DNA of 64,000 bases from Hyphomicrobiaceae bacterium (GTDB lineage: Bacteria > Pseudomonadota > Alphaproteobacteria > Rhizobiales > Hyphomicrobiaceae), in assembly GCA_002919265.1 (NCBI GenBank), contig PKEY01000067.1:1-64000 (forward strand), read 5' to 3'. The notes below the pieces were generated by a model. It did not search any database. It saw nothing but the letters and a program-made list of their open reading frames with translations, and had not been told where the DNA came from. Position numbers and translations under genes: made by a program. Below, piece after piece: positions 34,811 to 43,360 of this stretch (positions are counted from its first letter, which is position 1; every line of letters begins with the position of its first letter).

Positions 34811-35983
34811 TCATCCGCGGCCTACGTCGCTGCCCGGGAATTGCCGAACGTAGCGGCGGTCGATCCAATCCTTCAGCTTCCATACCCAGCCACCACCCAG
34901 GGCGAAGCCATTCCGGGTACCGATGGCATGTCGGTCACCAGTCGATACCAGATAAAGGGCATCTCTCTGAGGCTTGTAGGCGGTCAGCGGGTTCCCCAGG
35001 GCGGCTCGGCGCAGGTTAGCGGCGACGAAGCTGCCCTGCCGCACGGCATACACACCGGACCGCGGAAGATCGTGATTTTCGATCGAGGCGACGTCGCCAG
35101 CTGCAAAGATGTGCGGATGGGAAACCGACTCTAGGGTCGGCCAAACGCGAATGAAGCCTTTGTCATCCAAAGCCAGACCAGTGTCACGCAGCCACGCCGG
35201 CGGCGCGGCCTGGATTGCCCAGAAGATGACGTCGACTGCCCGACGACCCTGACCTGCGATGTAAACGGCACCTGGCTTGACCGCTTCCACATAGCAGTCG
35301 GTGCACACCTCGATGCCCCGCTCATCCAGCAAGCGCTTGATGCGCCGTCTTAAGGCGGGCGGATGCGAAGGCAGGATCTCTGATGTTGCGCTGAAGAGAA
35401 CAAACTGCAGCCTCGGCTTCCCCTGACCGGCTAGAGCAGCCTCCCGGGTCAGCCGGTGGTGGATGGCCAGTAGCAGCTCAACGCCCGCGGCTCCCGCTCC
35501 CACCATCCCGATCCGGACGCTGGTCCCGCTTTCGATAATCGTCCTGCGGACCGTCTCAAACCGTGTGAGGAATACTTCGAACGGTTTGATCGATATCGCG
35601 TGCTCCGGCACGCCCGGCACATCCGAACTGGGGCTTGAGCCGGTGTTGATCGAGAGCAGGTCAAACGAAACCGAACTGCAATCCCGGCAGATGACGCGGT
35701 TGTTCGCGAGATCAATGCCTATGGCCTCCGTGAGACAGAGGGAGGCACCCGCCGCTTTGGCGACCGCCCCCACATCAATCCGGGCCTCGTCGGGACTATA
35801 GTGGCCCGCAATAATCCCGGGCACCATGCCCGAGTAGAGCGCATACGAATGGTGCGTGATGACTGTCAGCTGAGCGCCCTCAAGGAAGCGAAGACTGAAA
35901 TCGCGCATCGCTATGAGATGCGCGTGGCCGGCACCTATCAGCACCACACGCTTAAGCTCGGGCAGTTGCGGCTGCGTCTTCAT
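34811..35983 (-). CDS. FAD-dependent pyridine nucleotide-disulfide oxidoreductase (NDH-2/SelD-associated type)
   Basis: A 390-residue flavoprotein with N-terminal FAD motif VVLIGAGHAHLIAMR, a second dinucleotide fold GMVGAGAAGVELLLA, and the C-terminal FAD site (IFAAGDVASI). The GAGHAHL form is characteristic of the group found N-terminal to selenophosphate synthase and of related NDH-2-like enzymes. Here it stands alone. No redox CxxC is seen, so electrons likely go to quinone or another acceptor. ATG 35983 is chosen; a TTG at 36043 without a ribosome site is unlikely. It lies downstream of the peroxidase-cupredoxin gene. Confidence 0.85.
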   Translation of the reverse strand: MKTQPQLPELKRVVLIGAGHAHLIAMRDFSLRFLEGAQLTVITHHSYALYSGMVPGIIAGHYSPDEARIDVGAVAKAAGASLCLTEAIGIDLANNRVICRDCSSVSFDLLSINTGSSPSSDVPGVPEHAISIKPFEVFLTRFETVRRTIIESGTSVRIGMVGAGAAGVELLLAIHHRLTREAALAGQGKPRLQFVLFSATSEILPSHPPALRRRIKRLLDERGIEVCTDCYVEAVKPGAVYIAGQGRRAVDVIFWAIQAAPPAWLRDTGLALDDKGFIRVWPTLESVSHPHIFAAGDVASIENHDLPRSGVYAVRQGSFVAANLRRAALGNPLTAYKPQRDALYLVSTGDRHAIGTRNGFALGGGWVWKLKDWIDRRYVRQFPGSDVGRG

Positions 35984-36055
35984 CGGCTTCGTGACTGCAG
36001 GGGCTATAACGCCGCGAAAGCTCTTCGCGTCGGCCGATCCCAATCTGCCAGGAGC

Positions 36056-37426
36056 TTACTCCACCTCTATAGTGAGCTCCATGTTCGGGTGGATGCCGCA
36101 GAATGCCTTGAAGGTGCCGGTTGTGGGCAGGGCAATGGTGATGGTCTCGCCTGGTTCCTGGGCGCCGGAGTTGAAGTCGAAGCGTGGGTCGTAGATCCGC
36201 ACGTTGTGGGTGCGCGTATCGTCGTTGAGGATGGTTAGCACCTCCCCCCGCTTGATAACGACGTGCCCTGGGGTGAATTCTTTATTTCGCTGACTGACCG
36301 TTGCGGTAGCTACCGCTTTTTCATCACCCGAGGCCGTCTCCAAAGATGCTTGTCGCTTGCTGAGTGAAAACTCCTGGGATGGTTTGGGCGGATTCTCGCT
36401 GGAAAGCGTGTAGAGGAAGGCGATCAGCGCTTGCCGCTCCTCGTCCGTCAGATCGATCCGAGACGGCATCTCCCGGGATCGCGTAGGCCTGTCGACGCCG
36501 CCGGCCTCATAGTGGCGGATCACCTCCTCCAGCGTCTCCATCGAGCCGTCGTGCATGTAAGGCGCCGTCCACGCCAGCTCACGTAACCCGGGTGTCTTGA
36601 ACGCGAAATTGAGCCTTTCGAGGCCCACCACCGGTCCTCGCCCCAGATCATCTTCGGAGGGCAAGCCAATGTCGTGGAAGCTGTGATCGGTAAAGGCGAA
36701 GCCGGTGTGGCAGTTGATGCAGCGCGCCTTACCGATGAACAGATCAAACCCCTTCTTTTCCTCCTCAGTCAGGGCGTTCTCGTCGCCTTCCACCCAAAGA
36801 TCGAACCGTGTTTTCGGCGAAACCAACGTGCGCTCGTACGCAGCGAGCGCTTTGAGCAGGTTGTCAGCACGGACCTTGGGATCGGAAGGGAACGCGCTGG
36901 CGAAGGCAGCCTTGTACTCTGGATCGCGGGAAAGCCGCTCCACGATGCGCTCAAGGGTTTCACCCATCTCATCGGGGTTCTGGATGGGCTCCTTCGCCTG
37001 CAGCTCCAGGCTCTCGCTCCGCCCATCCCACATCAAGGATCGCCGTGCCCACGCCAAATTCCAGAGAGTTGGCGTATGGCGCTTCAGCGGCCGGCCGGTT
37101 ACACCTTCGCCAGTGGGTACGCCATCCGTGAATGCAAGCCTTGGATCGTGGCAGCTGGCGCACGAAATCTTGCCGTTGGAGGACAGCCTAGGGTCGTTGA
37201 ACAACCGCTCACCAAGAGCAACCTTTTCCGGCGTAATGGGATTATCCGGCGGCTGAGGTATTGCTTTCGGGCGGGCGAAGGCCCTCTTTACCCGTGCCCG
37301 AATGGCCTCCGCGTCAGATTGCTTAACTGTCGTGCTGCCTGGAGTTCCAAAGGCGGCTACCGTTCCAAACCCGACAATGACTGCGCCCAGAAGGACGCAA
37401 AGTCGGGCCGCAGGCCCCCAAAGCAT
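36056..37426 (-). CDS. di-haem cytochrome c peroxidase/MauG family protein fused to a C-terminal cupredoxin domain
   Basis: A 456-residue exported protein with an N-terminal hydrophobic signal (LCVLLGAVIVGFGTVAAFG). Residues about 60-345 are a di-haem CCP domain with CASCH (89-93) and CINCH (236-240) and a YMHDGSM distal Met. Residues about 365-456 are a plastocyanin-like domain: His407 in THNV, then C443-G-I-H446-P-N-M449, a full type 1 copper ligand set. CCP and cupredoxin are usually separate partners; here donor and enzyme are one chain. GGAGAAA precedes the ATG and overlaps the stop region of the upstream helical protein gene, so the two are coupled. Confidence 0.9.
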   Translation of the reverse strand: MLWGPAARLCVLLGAVIVGFGTVAAFGTPGSTTVKQSDAEAIRARVKRAFARPKAIPQPPDNPITPEKVALGERLFNDPRLSSNGKISCASCHDPRLAFTDGVPTGEGVTGRPLKRHTPTLWNLAWARRSLMWDGRSESLELQAKEPIQNPDEMGETLERIVERLSRDPEYKAAFASAFPSDPKVRADNLLKALAAYERTLVSPKTRFDLWVEGDENALTEEEKKGFDLFIGKARCINCHTGFAFTDHSFHDIGLPSEDDLGRGPVVGLERLNFAFKTPGLRELAWTAPYMHDGSMETLEEVIRHYEAGGVDRPTRSREMPSRIDLTDEERQALIAFLYTLSSENPPKPSQEFSLSKRQASLETASGDEKAVATATVSQRNKEFTPGHVVIKRGEVLTILNDDTRTHNVRIYDPRFDFNSGAQEPGETITIALPTTGTFKAFCGIHPNMELTIEVE

Positions 37427-37432
37427 TTTCTC

Positions 37433-38272
37433 CTACCAATAAACCGAGGAAAGCTCTTCAATCTTGGTGGCCAACTCAGAGAACTCTTCCGGGCTCATCA
37501 CCGGCTGACCTGGTGGCATGGCCCCGGGGAAAGCCGTCTTCATTTTTTCGATGTGTGAGCGGATTTCCTGCAGTTTTGCCGCGTCGATCTGCTCGAGTTC
37601 CTTCGCAACCTCGTCGTACATGTCGCTCGCCGTCCAAACAAATCCGCGGCTGTCCTGATACTCCATCGGATTGACGATCCGGCCGTCCTCGATGGCGGCC
37701 TCGTATTCTGATGCCGCGACCTTCAGCACCTCGTTCGCGCTGCGCACCGTGAAGCTCCGCAGCGGCGGAGTCATGAATGTCTTGAATTTCTCGAGCGCCG
37801 CGGAGAGCCGCTGCTGAACGACCTTGGCATTCTGCTCGTAGGCGCGCATGCGCTTTGCCTTAACGGCCTCCGCCTGAGCCTTCAGCTCACGGTCAAAGGG
37901 CGTGACGCCATGCAGCTTGATGTAGCGCTCCATGGCCCCGTAAAGCTCCTCGGCCGGATGCAGGAAGTGCACGACCGCGTCATCCCAACGGCCCTCACGG
38001 ATCAATTCGTCGCCAACCCGCAGGTGACCCCGCATCAACGCAATGTCGCGGTAAATACGGATGCGCGTGTCCCTTGGTCCGCCGTCCGTCAGGTAGGCTT
38101 CGCCGGCCTGCGGTGCCGCCAGCATGTTTGGCGCACCTGGCTCGCTCGCGCCAGGCTGACTGCCGTGATTGTGCTGCATGGTGTCCTCAGCGGTAACGCC
38201 AGTCGCAACAGCAGCGCCTGCCAGGGTTGCAGTGCCAATACCGAGCCACAGACGGCGATTTCGGATGATCAT
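37433..38272 (-). CDS. secreted helical protein of unknown function
   Basis: A 279-residue protein with a signal sequence (LGIGTATLAGAAVATGVTAED). The mature part starts with a His/Gly/Pro-rich stretch and is then mostly helical and charged, with a VVHFLHPAEELY motif near residue 100 that could hold a metal, and long amphipathic helices (residues 130-160 and 225-275). I do not recognise the family for sure; a distant link to imelysin-like periplasmic proteins is only a guess. AGGAGG precedes the ATG. It is the first gene of an operon with the peroxidase-cupredoxin and FAD oxidoreductase genes, divergent from the PKHD dioxygenase gene. Confidence 0.75.
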   Translation of the reverse strand: MIIRNRRLWLGIGTATLAGAAVATGVTAEDTMQHNHGSQPGASEPGAPNMLAAPQAGEAYLTDGGPRDTRIRIYRDIALMRGHLRVGDELIREGRWDDAVVHFLHPAEELYGAMERYIKLHGVTPFDRELKAQAEAVKAKRMRAYEQNAKVVQQRLSAALEKFKTFMTPPLRSFTVRSANEVLKVAASEYEAAIEDGRIVNPMEYQDSRGFVWTASDMYDEVAKELEQIDAAKLQEIRSHIEKMKTAFPGAMPPGQPVMSPEEFSELATKIEELSSVYW

Positions 38273-38363
38273 GCTAACCTCCTGGTCAAATCAGGCGCTA
38301 TTATTGACGGCCAGCGTCAAGAAACAAGGCGTTTCTACTGCCGAATCATCGCAGGAGCCGGTA

Positions 38364-39023
38364 ATGATTCTGTCAATTGGGGATGTGCTTAATGCAGCGG
38401 AAGTTGCGAATGCGGTTTCCGTTCTCAACAAGGCCCGCTTCGTCGATGGCCGCGCGACCGCCGGTTTCGCAGCTCGAGCCGTAAAATCCAATGCCCAGGC
38501 GCGCGAAAGCGAAGACATCGAAACCTTGCGCGAAATGATCGCCGACCGGCTTCGGGCCAATGCCGTGTTTGAGATGGCCGCCCGCCCGAAGCGGTTCATC
38601 GGCCCAATGTTCTCACGTTACCGGGTCAATGATGCCTACGGTGAACATGTCGACGAGCCGATCATGGACGGCGCGCGGACGGACATATCGTTCACCCTGT
38701 TTCTGTCCCCGCCGGAAACATACGACGGTGGCGAACTCATTATCGCGTCGCCCGCGGGCGAGGACGCCGTCAAGCTGCCGGCAGGAAGCGTCATCGTTTA
38801 TCCCTCGACAACGCTCCATCGGGTTGCGCCGGTGACGCGCGGCGAACGCCTTGCTGCTGTTGGCTGGGTGCGGAGCTTTATCAGAGATGCGGCGCAGCGG
38901 GAGCTGCTCTTTGAGCTCGACACCGCGCGCCGCCAGCTCTTTGAACGCGAGGGATCTTCCCAGACGTTCAATCTCGTCTCGAAATCCCTCGCCAATCTGA
39001 TCCGTATGTGGAGCGAAGACTGA
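38364..39023 (+). CDS. Fe(II)/2-oxoglutarate-dependent PKHD-type hydroxylase (PiuC/YbiX family)
   Basis: A 219-residue dioxygenase with metal ligands His95-x-Asp97 (GEHVDEP) and His152 (TTLHRVAPV), and a 2-oxoglutarate-binding Arg shortly after. PiuC-type proteins are iron-regulated and often sit next to siderophore receptors; the substrate is unclear. ATG 38364 follows CAGGAG; longer frames upstream run through the divergent promoter region. The stop lies 4 bases from the converging bacterioferritin stop. The iron-storage neighbours fit an iron-linked role. Confidence 0.88.
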   Translation: MILSIGDVLNAAEVANAVSVLNKARFVDGRATAGFAARAVKSNAQARESEDIETLREMIADRLRANAVFEMAARPKRFIGPMFSRYRVNDAYGEHVDEPIMDGARTDISFTLFLSPPETYDGGELIIASPAGEDAVKLPAGSVIVYPSTTLHRVAPVTRGERLAAVGWVRSFIRDAAQRELLFELDTARRQLFEREGSSQTFNLVSKSLANLIRMWSED

Positions 39024-39027
39024 GCGA

Positions 39028-39519
39028 TTAGTCGCTGTCTGCCTCGTTGGCGGGCGCCGCCTGCAGCTGAGCGTACTTCTGCTCACCGATGGTGTTGAGA
39101 AGCTGCAGCTGGCTTTCCAGGAAGTCGATGTGCCCCTCTTCGTCTTCAAGCAGCTCCTCGAAGAGCTCCATGGAGACATAATCTTCCGCGTCGTGGCAGA
39201 TCTTGCGACCTTGGATGTAGAGGTTACGAGCGTCGTACTCGCCGGCGAGATCCGCTTCGAGCAGTTCCCGGATGTTCTGACCGATCCGCAACGGCGCGAT
39301 CGTTTGCATGTTCGGGAGGCCTTCCAGGAAGATGATGCGCTTCACGAGCTTGTCCGCGTGGACCATCTCCTCCATGGACTCCTCCCGCTCCTTCTTAGCA
39401 AGGAGCGTGTAGCCCCAGTCCTCTGCAAGCCGGTAATGGAGCCAATACTGGTTAATGGCGCCCAGTTCCAGCCGAAGTGCCTCGTTCAGCACATCGATGA
39501 CTGCCTGCTTGCCCTTCAT
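39028..39519 (-). CDS. bfr: bacterioferritin
   Basis: A 163-residue four-helix ferritin subunit. Ferroxidase residues are present: Glu18, Glu51 and His54 on helices A/B, and EEGHIDFLE on the later helix; Met52 is the intersubunit haem ligand. 24 subunits would store iron in the cytoplasm. AGGAGG precedes the ATG. It lies 47 bases after bfd and is likely co-transcribed with it. The C-terminal tail ([12 protein letters not shown]) is slightly longer than in E. coli Bfr. Confidence 0.96.
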   Translation of the reverse strand: MKGKQAVIDVLNEALRLELGAINQYWLHYRLAEDWGYTLLAKKEREESMEEMVHADKLVKRIIFLEGLPNMQTIAPLRIGQNIRELLEADLAGEYDARNLYIQGRKICHDAEDYVSMELFEELLEDEEGHIDFLESQLQLLNTIGEQKYAQLQAAPANEADSD

Positions 39520-39566
39520 CCCAACCTCCTCATCCGGGAATCAATAATCCTTCGATACCCGGTCGC

Positions 39567-39875
39567 TTACTCGGCTGCAATCAAAGCGGTACGAGGGAGG
39601 TTGAGTTCCCGGCGACGCTTATTCAGACGAACAAGGCGGACTTTGGCAGTTGCGCAGGCATCTGGCGAGACGCGCCCTTCCCGCTCAAGCTTCTCGACAA
39701 GCGCATAGATCGTCGAAACGGCAAGAGGTGCGCAGCTGCAGCAGGCCATTTTTTTCGACAGATGGCGATAAACGACACCCGGAGTCGGCAAGGGAGCGTT
39801 GGGCTGGGAGAGGATCTCTACGAGAGCTTCCTCGATTTCCCTGTCTGAAATGACTGCACAGGAACAGATGATCAC
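39567..39875 (-). CDS. bfd: bacterioferritin-associated ferredoxin
   Basis: A 102-residue [2Fe-2S] protein with ligands Cys4-x-Cys6 and Cys45-x2-Cys48; Cys46 is extra. It delivers electrons to Bfr haem to release stored Fe(II). E. coli Bfd has 64 residues; here there is a longer loop between the Cys pairs and a basic C-terminal tail (LVRLNKRRREL). Start is GTG 39875 after AGGGGG. It is upstream of bfr. Confidence 0.9.
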   Translation of the reverse strand: MIICSCAVISDREIEEALVEILSQPNAPLPTPGVVYRHLSKKMACCSCAPLAVSTIYALVEKLEREGRVSPDACATAKVRLVRLNKRRRELNLPRTALIAAE

Positions 39876-39954
39876 GCTTCCCCCTTCCAGCCCCGCGGGG
39901 AATTGTGTCCCCCAGTGCGAAGCTGCCTAATACGCACAACCCAGGGCCAAAATC

Positions 39955-40006
39955 CGACTGGCGTAGTAGGAGATAAAATCATAATTCGCCAGTCGACCTC
40001 GCGAGG
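39955..40006 (-). promoter_or_regulatory. candidate bfd-bfr promoter/operator with nested inverted repeats
   Basis: CGACTGGCG (39955-39963) and CGCCAGTCG (39987-39995) are perfect 9-base inverted repeats around an AT-rich 23-base spacer. On the minus strand the spacer holds TATGAT (39983-39978), a near-consensus -10 box. A perfect 10-base palindrome CCTCGCGAGG (39997-40006) covers the region where a -35 box would be. The arrangement suggests a regulated bfd-bfr promoter. No transcription or binding data exist here. Confidence 0.45.
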
Positions 40007-40038
40007 CATAATGACACGCGGTCTCAACGAATCATCCG

Positions 40039-40545
40039 TCAGCGCAGAACCTTGCCAGCAACAGCTTCAACCGCAGAGTGCGGGCGAGCAGCGCGTTTGC
40101 GCTCCCGAACTTGCACCTCCGGCGTTTCGTCCTCGTCCCGGAGAGGCGGGGTTCCCGCCATATCAGCCAGCGTGTGCTGATCGAGAACGCTGATGAAGGC
40201 TTCGAGTGCGTTGTCCAGAACGCGGCTGATGGGCTGCTCCTTGCCCTTGCCGCGGCCCTTCGTCGGGACCTCGCCCTCGATCGCAACGTGCGTCACCTCC
40301 GTGGCGCGAACCACATCGCCAATGCGAATAGCTGACGGGTCCTGCGCCAGTCGCACGCCACCGTGACGCCCGCGCACCGCTTTCAGGAACTTCGCGCGCG
40401 TGAGGATGTGGACGATCTTGAAGACGTTCTGCTGGGTCAGCCCCAGGCTCTCGGCAATGTCGGCCACCTTGACCAATTCACCGCGCGCATGGGCGCAGTG
40501 AATGAGTATACGGATCGCATGGCTGGTTTGTTTTGTCAGACGCAT
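40039..40545 (-). CDS. Rrf2-family regulator lacking the cluster cysteines
   Basis: A 168-residue Rrf2 protein starting MRLTKQTSHAIRILIHCA, with the winged helix (ADIAESLGLTQQNVFKIVHIL and RGRHGGVRLAQDP). RirA, IscR and NsrR bind an Fe-S cluster through three Cys around residues 90-110; this protein has only one Cys (residue 17). In that region it has a Lys/Gly-rich stretch (PTKGRGKGKEQP). So it probably is not a classical Fe-S sensor. It is near bfd-bfr, 163 bases upstream of bfd on the same strand. Confidence 0.88.
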   Translation of the reverse strand: MRLTKQTSHAIRILIHCAHARGELVKVADIAESLGLTQQNVFKIVHILTRAKFLKAVRGRHGGVRLAQDPSAIRIGDVVRATEVTHVAIEGEVPTKGRGKGKEQPISRVLDNALEAFISVLDQHTLADMAGTPPLRDEDETPEVQVRERKRAARPHSAVEAVAGKVLR

Positions 40546-40675
40546 GGCTCGACCCTGCCCGACCTCCCTTTTGACCGGACGCCACTTTACCTACGATGCG
40601 CCCGAACGCATAGCATTTCTTTACACGAAAAATAAAGTATGCGCGTCGAATTCGCCTACGCCCGGCCCTATTGCC

Positions 40676-43261
40676 TCAGGCGGCCTGAAGTTTCTCGCTC
40701 CGCCTGACGCGGGAACGCTGGACCAACGCGATCCCGCCGACTGCCAGCAGGGCCGCGCCGATGGGCCAGAGTGTCGATGGACGACGGGCCGGCTCTAGGA
40801 CTGCAATGATTTCGTACCCGACATCGAGCCCGATTCTCTTGGCGTACGAGCCGAACTGCACGTTGGTGATCGAGACAGTGTCGCCCAGGGCCGTTACGGT
40901 TAGCCCCATCTGACGAAGACGCTCGGGAGCGGGTTTCTTCGGACCAAGCCGGAGGCTCACCGTCTTCTCGACTTCATCCCCGTTGAGATTGAAGCCCACC
41001 ACTTTCACGGCCATGCGATAGTTGTCCGGCGCCTCGGCGACACGAGTCATGAACTCCTGCGCCGGCCTTTCGACGTACTTCGGATAGAACTGATCGATAA
41101 ACCAATCCGGCCTGAGAAGCGCGAAACAGGCCACTAACAGCACGGCGCTCTCCCAAAGGCGAGAGCGCGTCACGAACCAGTTCATGGTGGCCGCAGAGAA
41201 GATGAGGATGGCAGCCAGGGATGCAGCAACCGCGACGGTCAACTCCCACCAATTATCGTATCCGATCAGCAGCAGGGCCGGATTAAAGATGAATACGAAC
41301 GGCAGGATCGCTGTGCGGAGGGAGTAGAAGGCCCCCTGAAGTCCGGTCTTGATGGGGTCTTCTTTAGAGATGGCTGCTGCTGCGAACGCAGCAAGCCCCA
41401 CCGGCGGCGTGATGTCGGCCATGATGCCGAAGTAGAACACGAACAGGTGCACCGCGATCAGCGGGATGGCGAGACCAGCCTGAGCGCCGAGCTCGACAAC
41501 GACCGGGGCCATGAGCGTCGCGACAAGAATGTAATTGGCGGTGGTCGGAATACCCATGCCGAGCACGAGGCTCGCCGCCGCAATGAGCAAGAGCATCAGG
41601 ATGACGTTCCCGCCAGAGAGGTACTCGACGAAGTCCGTCATCATCAGCCCGAGGCCCGTCAGGGTGATCGTGCCAACAACGATGCCCGCGGTTGCCGTCG
41701 CCACGGCAATGCCGATCATGCTCCGGGCGCCCTGTGCCAAGCCTTGGAGCAGATCATTAATCCCCTCATGCAGGGCCGTTGGCACCGACTGGCCACGGAA
41801 GAGCGCGATAAGTGGTTTGCGCGTGAGCACGATGCCGATCAGCGTGGCGCAGCCCCAGAACGCGGATAGACCAGGCGAGAGCTGGTCGACCATCAGGCAC
41901 CACAGCAGCACGACCAGGGGGATCAGGAAGTCCAGACCCGTTCGCGTCACGTCCCACGCGCGCGGCACGTGAATGACCGGCGCATTGGGATCATCGAGCT
42001 CGAGATTAGGATAGCGGCTAGCCAGCCAGACCGTTCCCACGTAGATCACCGCTGTGATCAGAGCCAGCGCCCAGGCGGCGCTGGGGCCGAATGTAGCCTG
42101 TATGGCGATCACGCCGTAGTACAGCAGGCACAGGACAATGATCATCGACGAAATGCCAAGCCCTGTGCGCAACAGGCGCATTTTCATCGGCATTGTTTCC
42201 CGCTGCAGCGGTTGGGAGCCGATTTTCACCGCTTCCAAATGGACGATGTAGAGCAGCGCCAAATACGAGGCGATCGCCGGAAGCGCCGCGTGTTTCACAA
42301 TCTCCGAGTAGGGAATTCCCACGTACTCGACCATCAGGAACGCGGCGGCGCCCATGACCGGCGGCATGATCTGACCGTTGATGGACGATGCGGCCTCAAT
42401 TGCGCCTGCTTTCACGCCGGAAAGGCCCGTGCGCTTCATCAACGGAATGGTGAAAATGCCGCCCGAAACAACGTTGGAAACGGACGATCCGGACACCACA
42501 CCGTTAAGCGCCGATGAAATGACGGCCACCTTTGCAGGCCCGCCACGGAACCGGCCGAGCAACGCAACAGAGATCTGCATCAGCCAGTTTCCGGCTCCCA
42601 CTCGGTCGAGCAATGTTCCAAAGAGCACGAAGAGGAAGACGAAGCTGGTGGAAACGCCCAGCGCGACGCCATAAACGCCTTCGGTCACCAGCCACTGATG
42701 ATTGAGGAATTTCGCGAGCGAGGCGCCCTTGTGTTGAATGACCTCGGGCATATACGGCCCGACGAATGTGTAGGTGATGAACGCCGTCGCGACGATCACC
42801 ATCGGAATTCCGAGGGATCGCCGGGTGGCCTCGAGCAGGACCAGAATGCCCACGCCCGCGGTGAGAAGATCGAAATCGGTCGGTTGCCCAGGCCTTAACG
42901 CGAGCTCCCGATAGAAAAGGAACAAATAGGCTCCCGCGAACGCTCCAACGAGCGCAAAAATCCAGTCAATCAGAGGAATTCTATTCCGCGGCGACGATTT
43001 GAATGCGGGATAGGATGTGAAAGCCAAGAACAGCGCGAAGCCCAGGTGTATCGAGCGCGCCTGGGTATCGTTGAAAATGCCGAAGCCAAAAATGAACGGC
43101 AGCGGAGAAGCGTACCAAAGCTGGAACAACGACCACGCAATCGCGGTCACCAGCAAAATGCCATAAGCGAAACCAACTGGCTGTCGGCCGCCAAAATCGG
43201 ATTCAGCGACGAGCTCTTCGAGATCGACCTGTGGCGCGGAAGATTTCTGGTCGTCGCGCAT
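40676..43261 (-). CDS. TRAP transporter fused small-large permease (DctQM type) with DUF3394 C-terminus
   Basis: An 861-residue inner-membrane protein. About residues 25-150 correspond to the 4-helix small subunit, followed by the 12-helix DctM part (AISSALNGVVSGSSVSNVVSGGIFTIPLMKRTG in parts, LGMGIPTTANYILVATLMAPV), and a C-terminal hydrophilic domain (about 745-835) of the DUF3394 type before a last helix. It couples Na+ or H+ flow to uptake of an organic anion or amino acid given by the TAXI protein. ATG 43261 follows GGGAGG; longer starts run into the intergenic hairpin. Confidence 0.93.
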   Translation of the reverse strand: MRDDQKSSAPQVDLEELVAESDFGGRQPVGFAYGILLVTAIAWSLFQLWYASPLPFIFGFGIFNDTQARSIHLGFALFLAFTSYPAFKSSPRNRIPLIDWIFALVGAFAGAYLFLFYRELALRPGQPTDFDLLTAGVGILVLLEATRRSLGIPMVIVATAFITYTFVGPYMPEVIQHKGASLAKFLNHQWLVTEGVYGVALGVSTSFVFLFVLFGTLLDRVGAGNWLMQISVALLGRFRGGPAKVAVISSALNGVVSGSSVSNVVSGGIFTIPLMKRTGLSGVKAGAIEAASSINGQIMPPVMGAAAFLMVEYVGIPYSEIVKHAALPAIASYLALLYIVHLEAVKIGSQPLQRETMPMKMRLLRTGLGISSMIIVLCLLYYGVIAIQATFGPSAAWALALITAVIYVGTVWLASRYPNLELDDPNAPVIHVPRAWDVTRTGLDFLIPLVVLLWCLMVDQLSPGLSAFWGCATLIGIVLTRKPLIALFRGQSVPTALHEGINDLLQGLAQGARSMIGIAVATATAGIVVGTITLTGLGLMMTDFVEYLSGGNVILMLLLIAAASLVLGMGIPTTANYILVATLMAPVVVELGAQAGLAIPLIAVHLFVFYFGIMADITPPVGLAAFAAAAISKEDPIKTGLQGAFYSLRTAILPFVFIFNPALLLIGYDNWWELTVAVAASLAAILIFSAATMNWFVTRSRLWESAVLLVACFALLRPDWFIDQFYPKYVERPAQEFMTRVAEAPDNYRMAVKVVGFNLNGDEVEKTVSLRLGPKKPAPERLRQMGLTVTALGDTVSITNVQFGSYAKRIGLDVGYEIIAVLEPARRPSTLWPIGAALLAVGGIALVQRSRVRRSEKLQAA

Positions 43262-43311
43262 GCGGCCTCCCAGCGGTCTCTTCTCCAATCGTACGTATTC
43301 CGAATAGCACA

Positions 43312-43340
43312 GACCGGAGGCGCGCATCACGCCCCCGGTC
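43312..43340 (-). other. stem-loop between TAXI SBP gene and TRAP permease gene
   Basis: On the minus-strand transcript, GACCGGGGGCG (43340-43330) pairs with CGCCTCCGGTC (43322-43312) over 11 bases with one G-U pair and a 7-base loop. On the plus strand that pair would be an A-C mismatch, so the structure fits the minus RNA. No U-run follows. It is the counterpart of the hairpins after the three ABC SBP genes. Confidence 0.6.
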
Positions 43341-43360
43341 CAGGATCCGAAACCGGGTGC

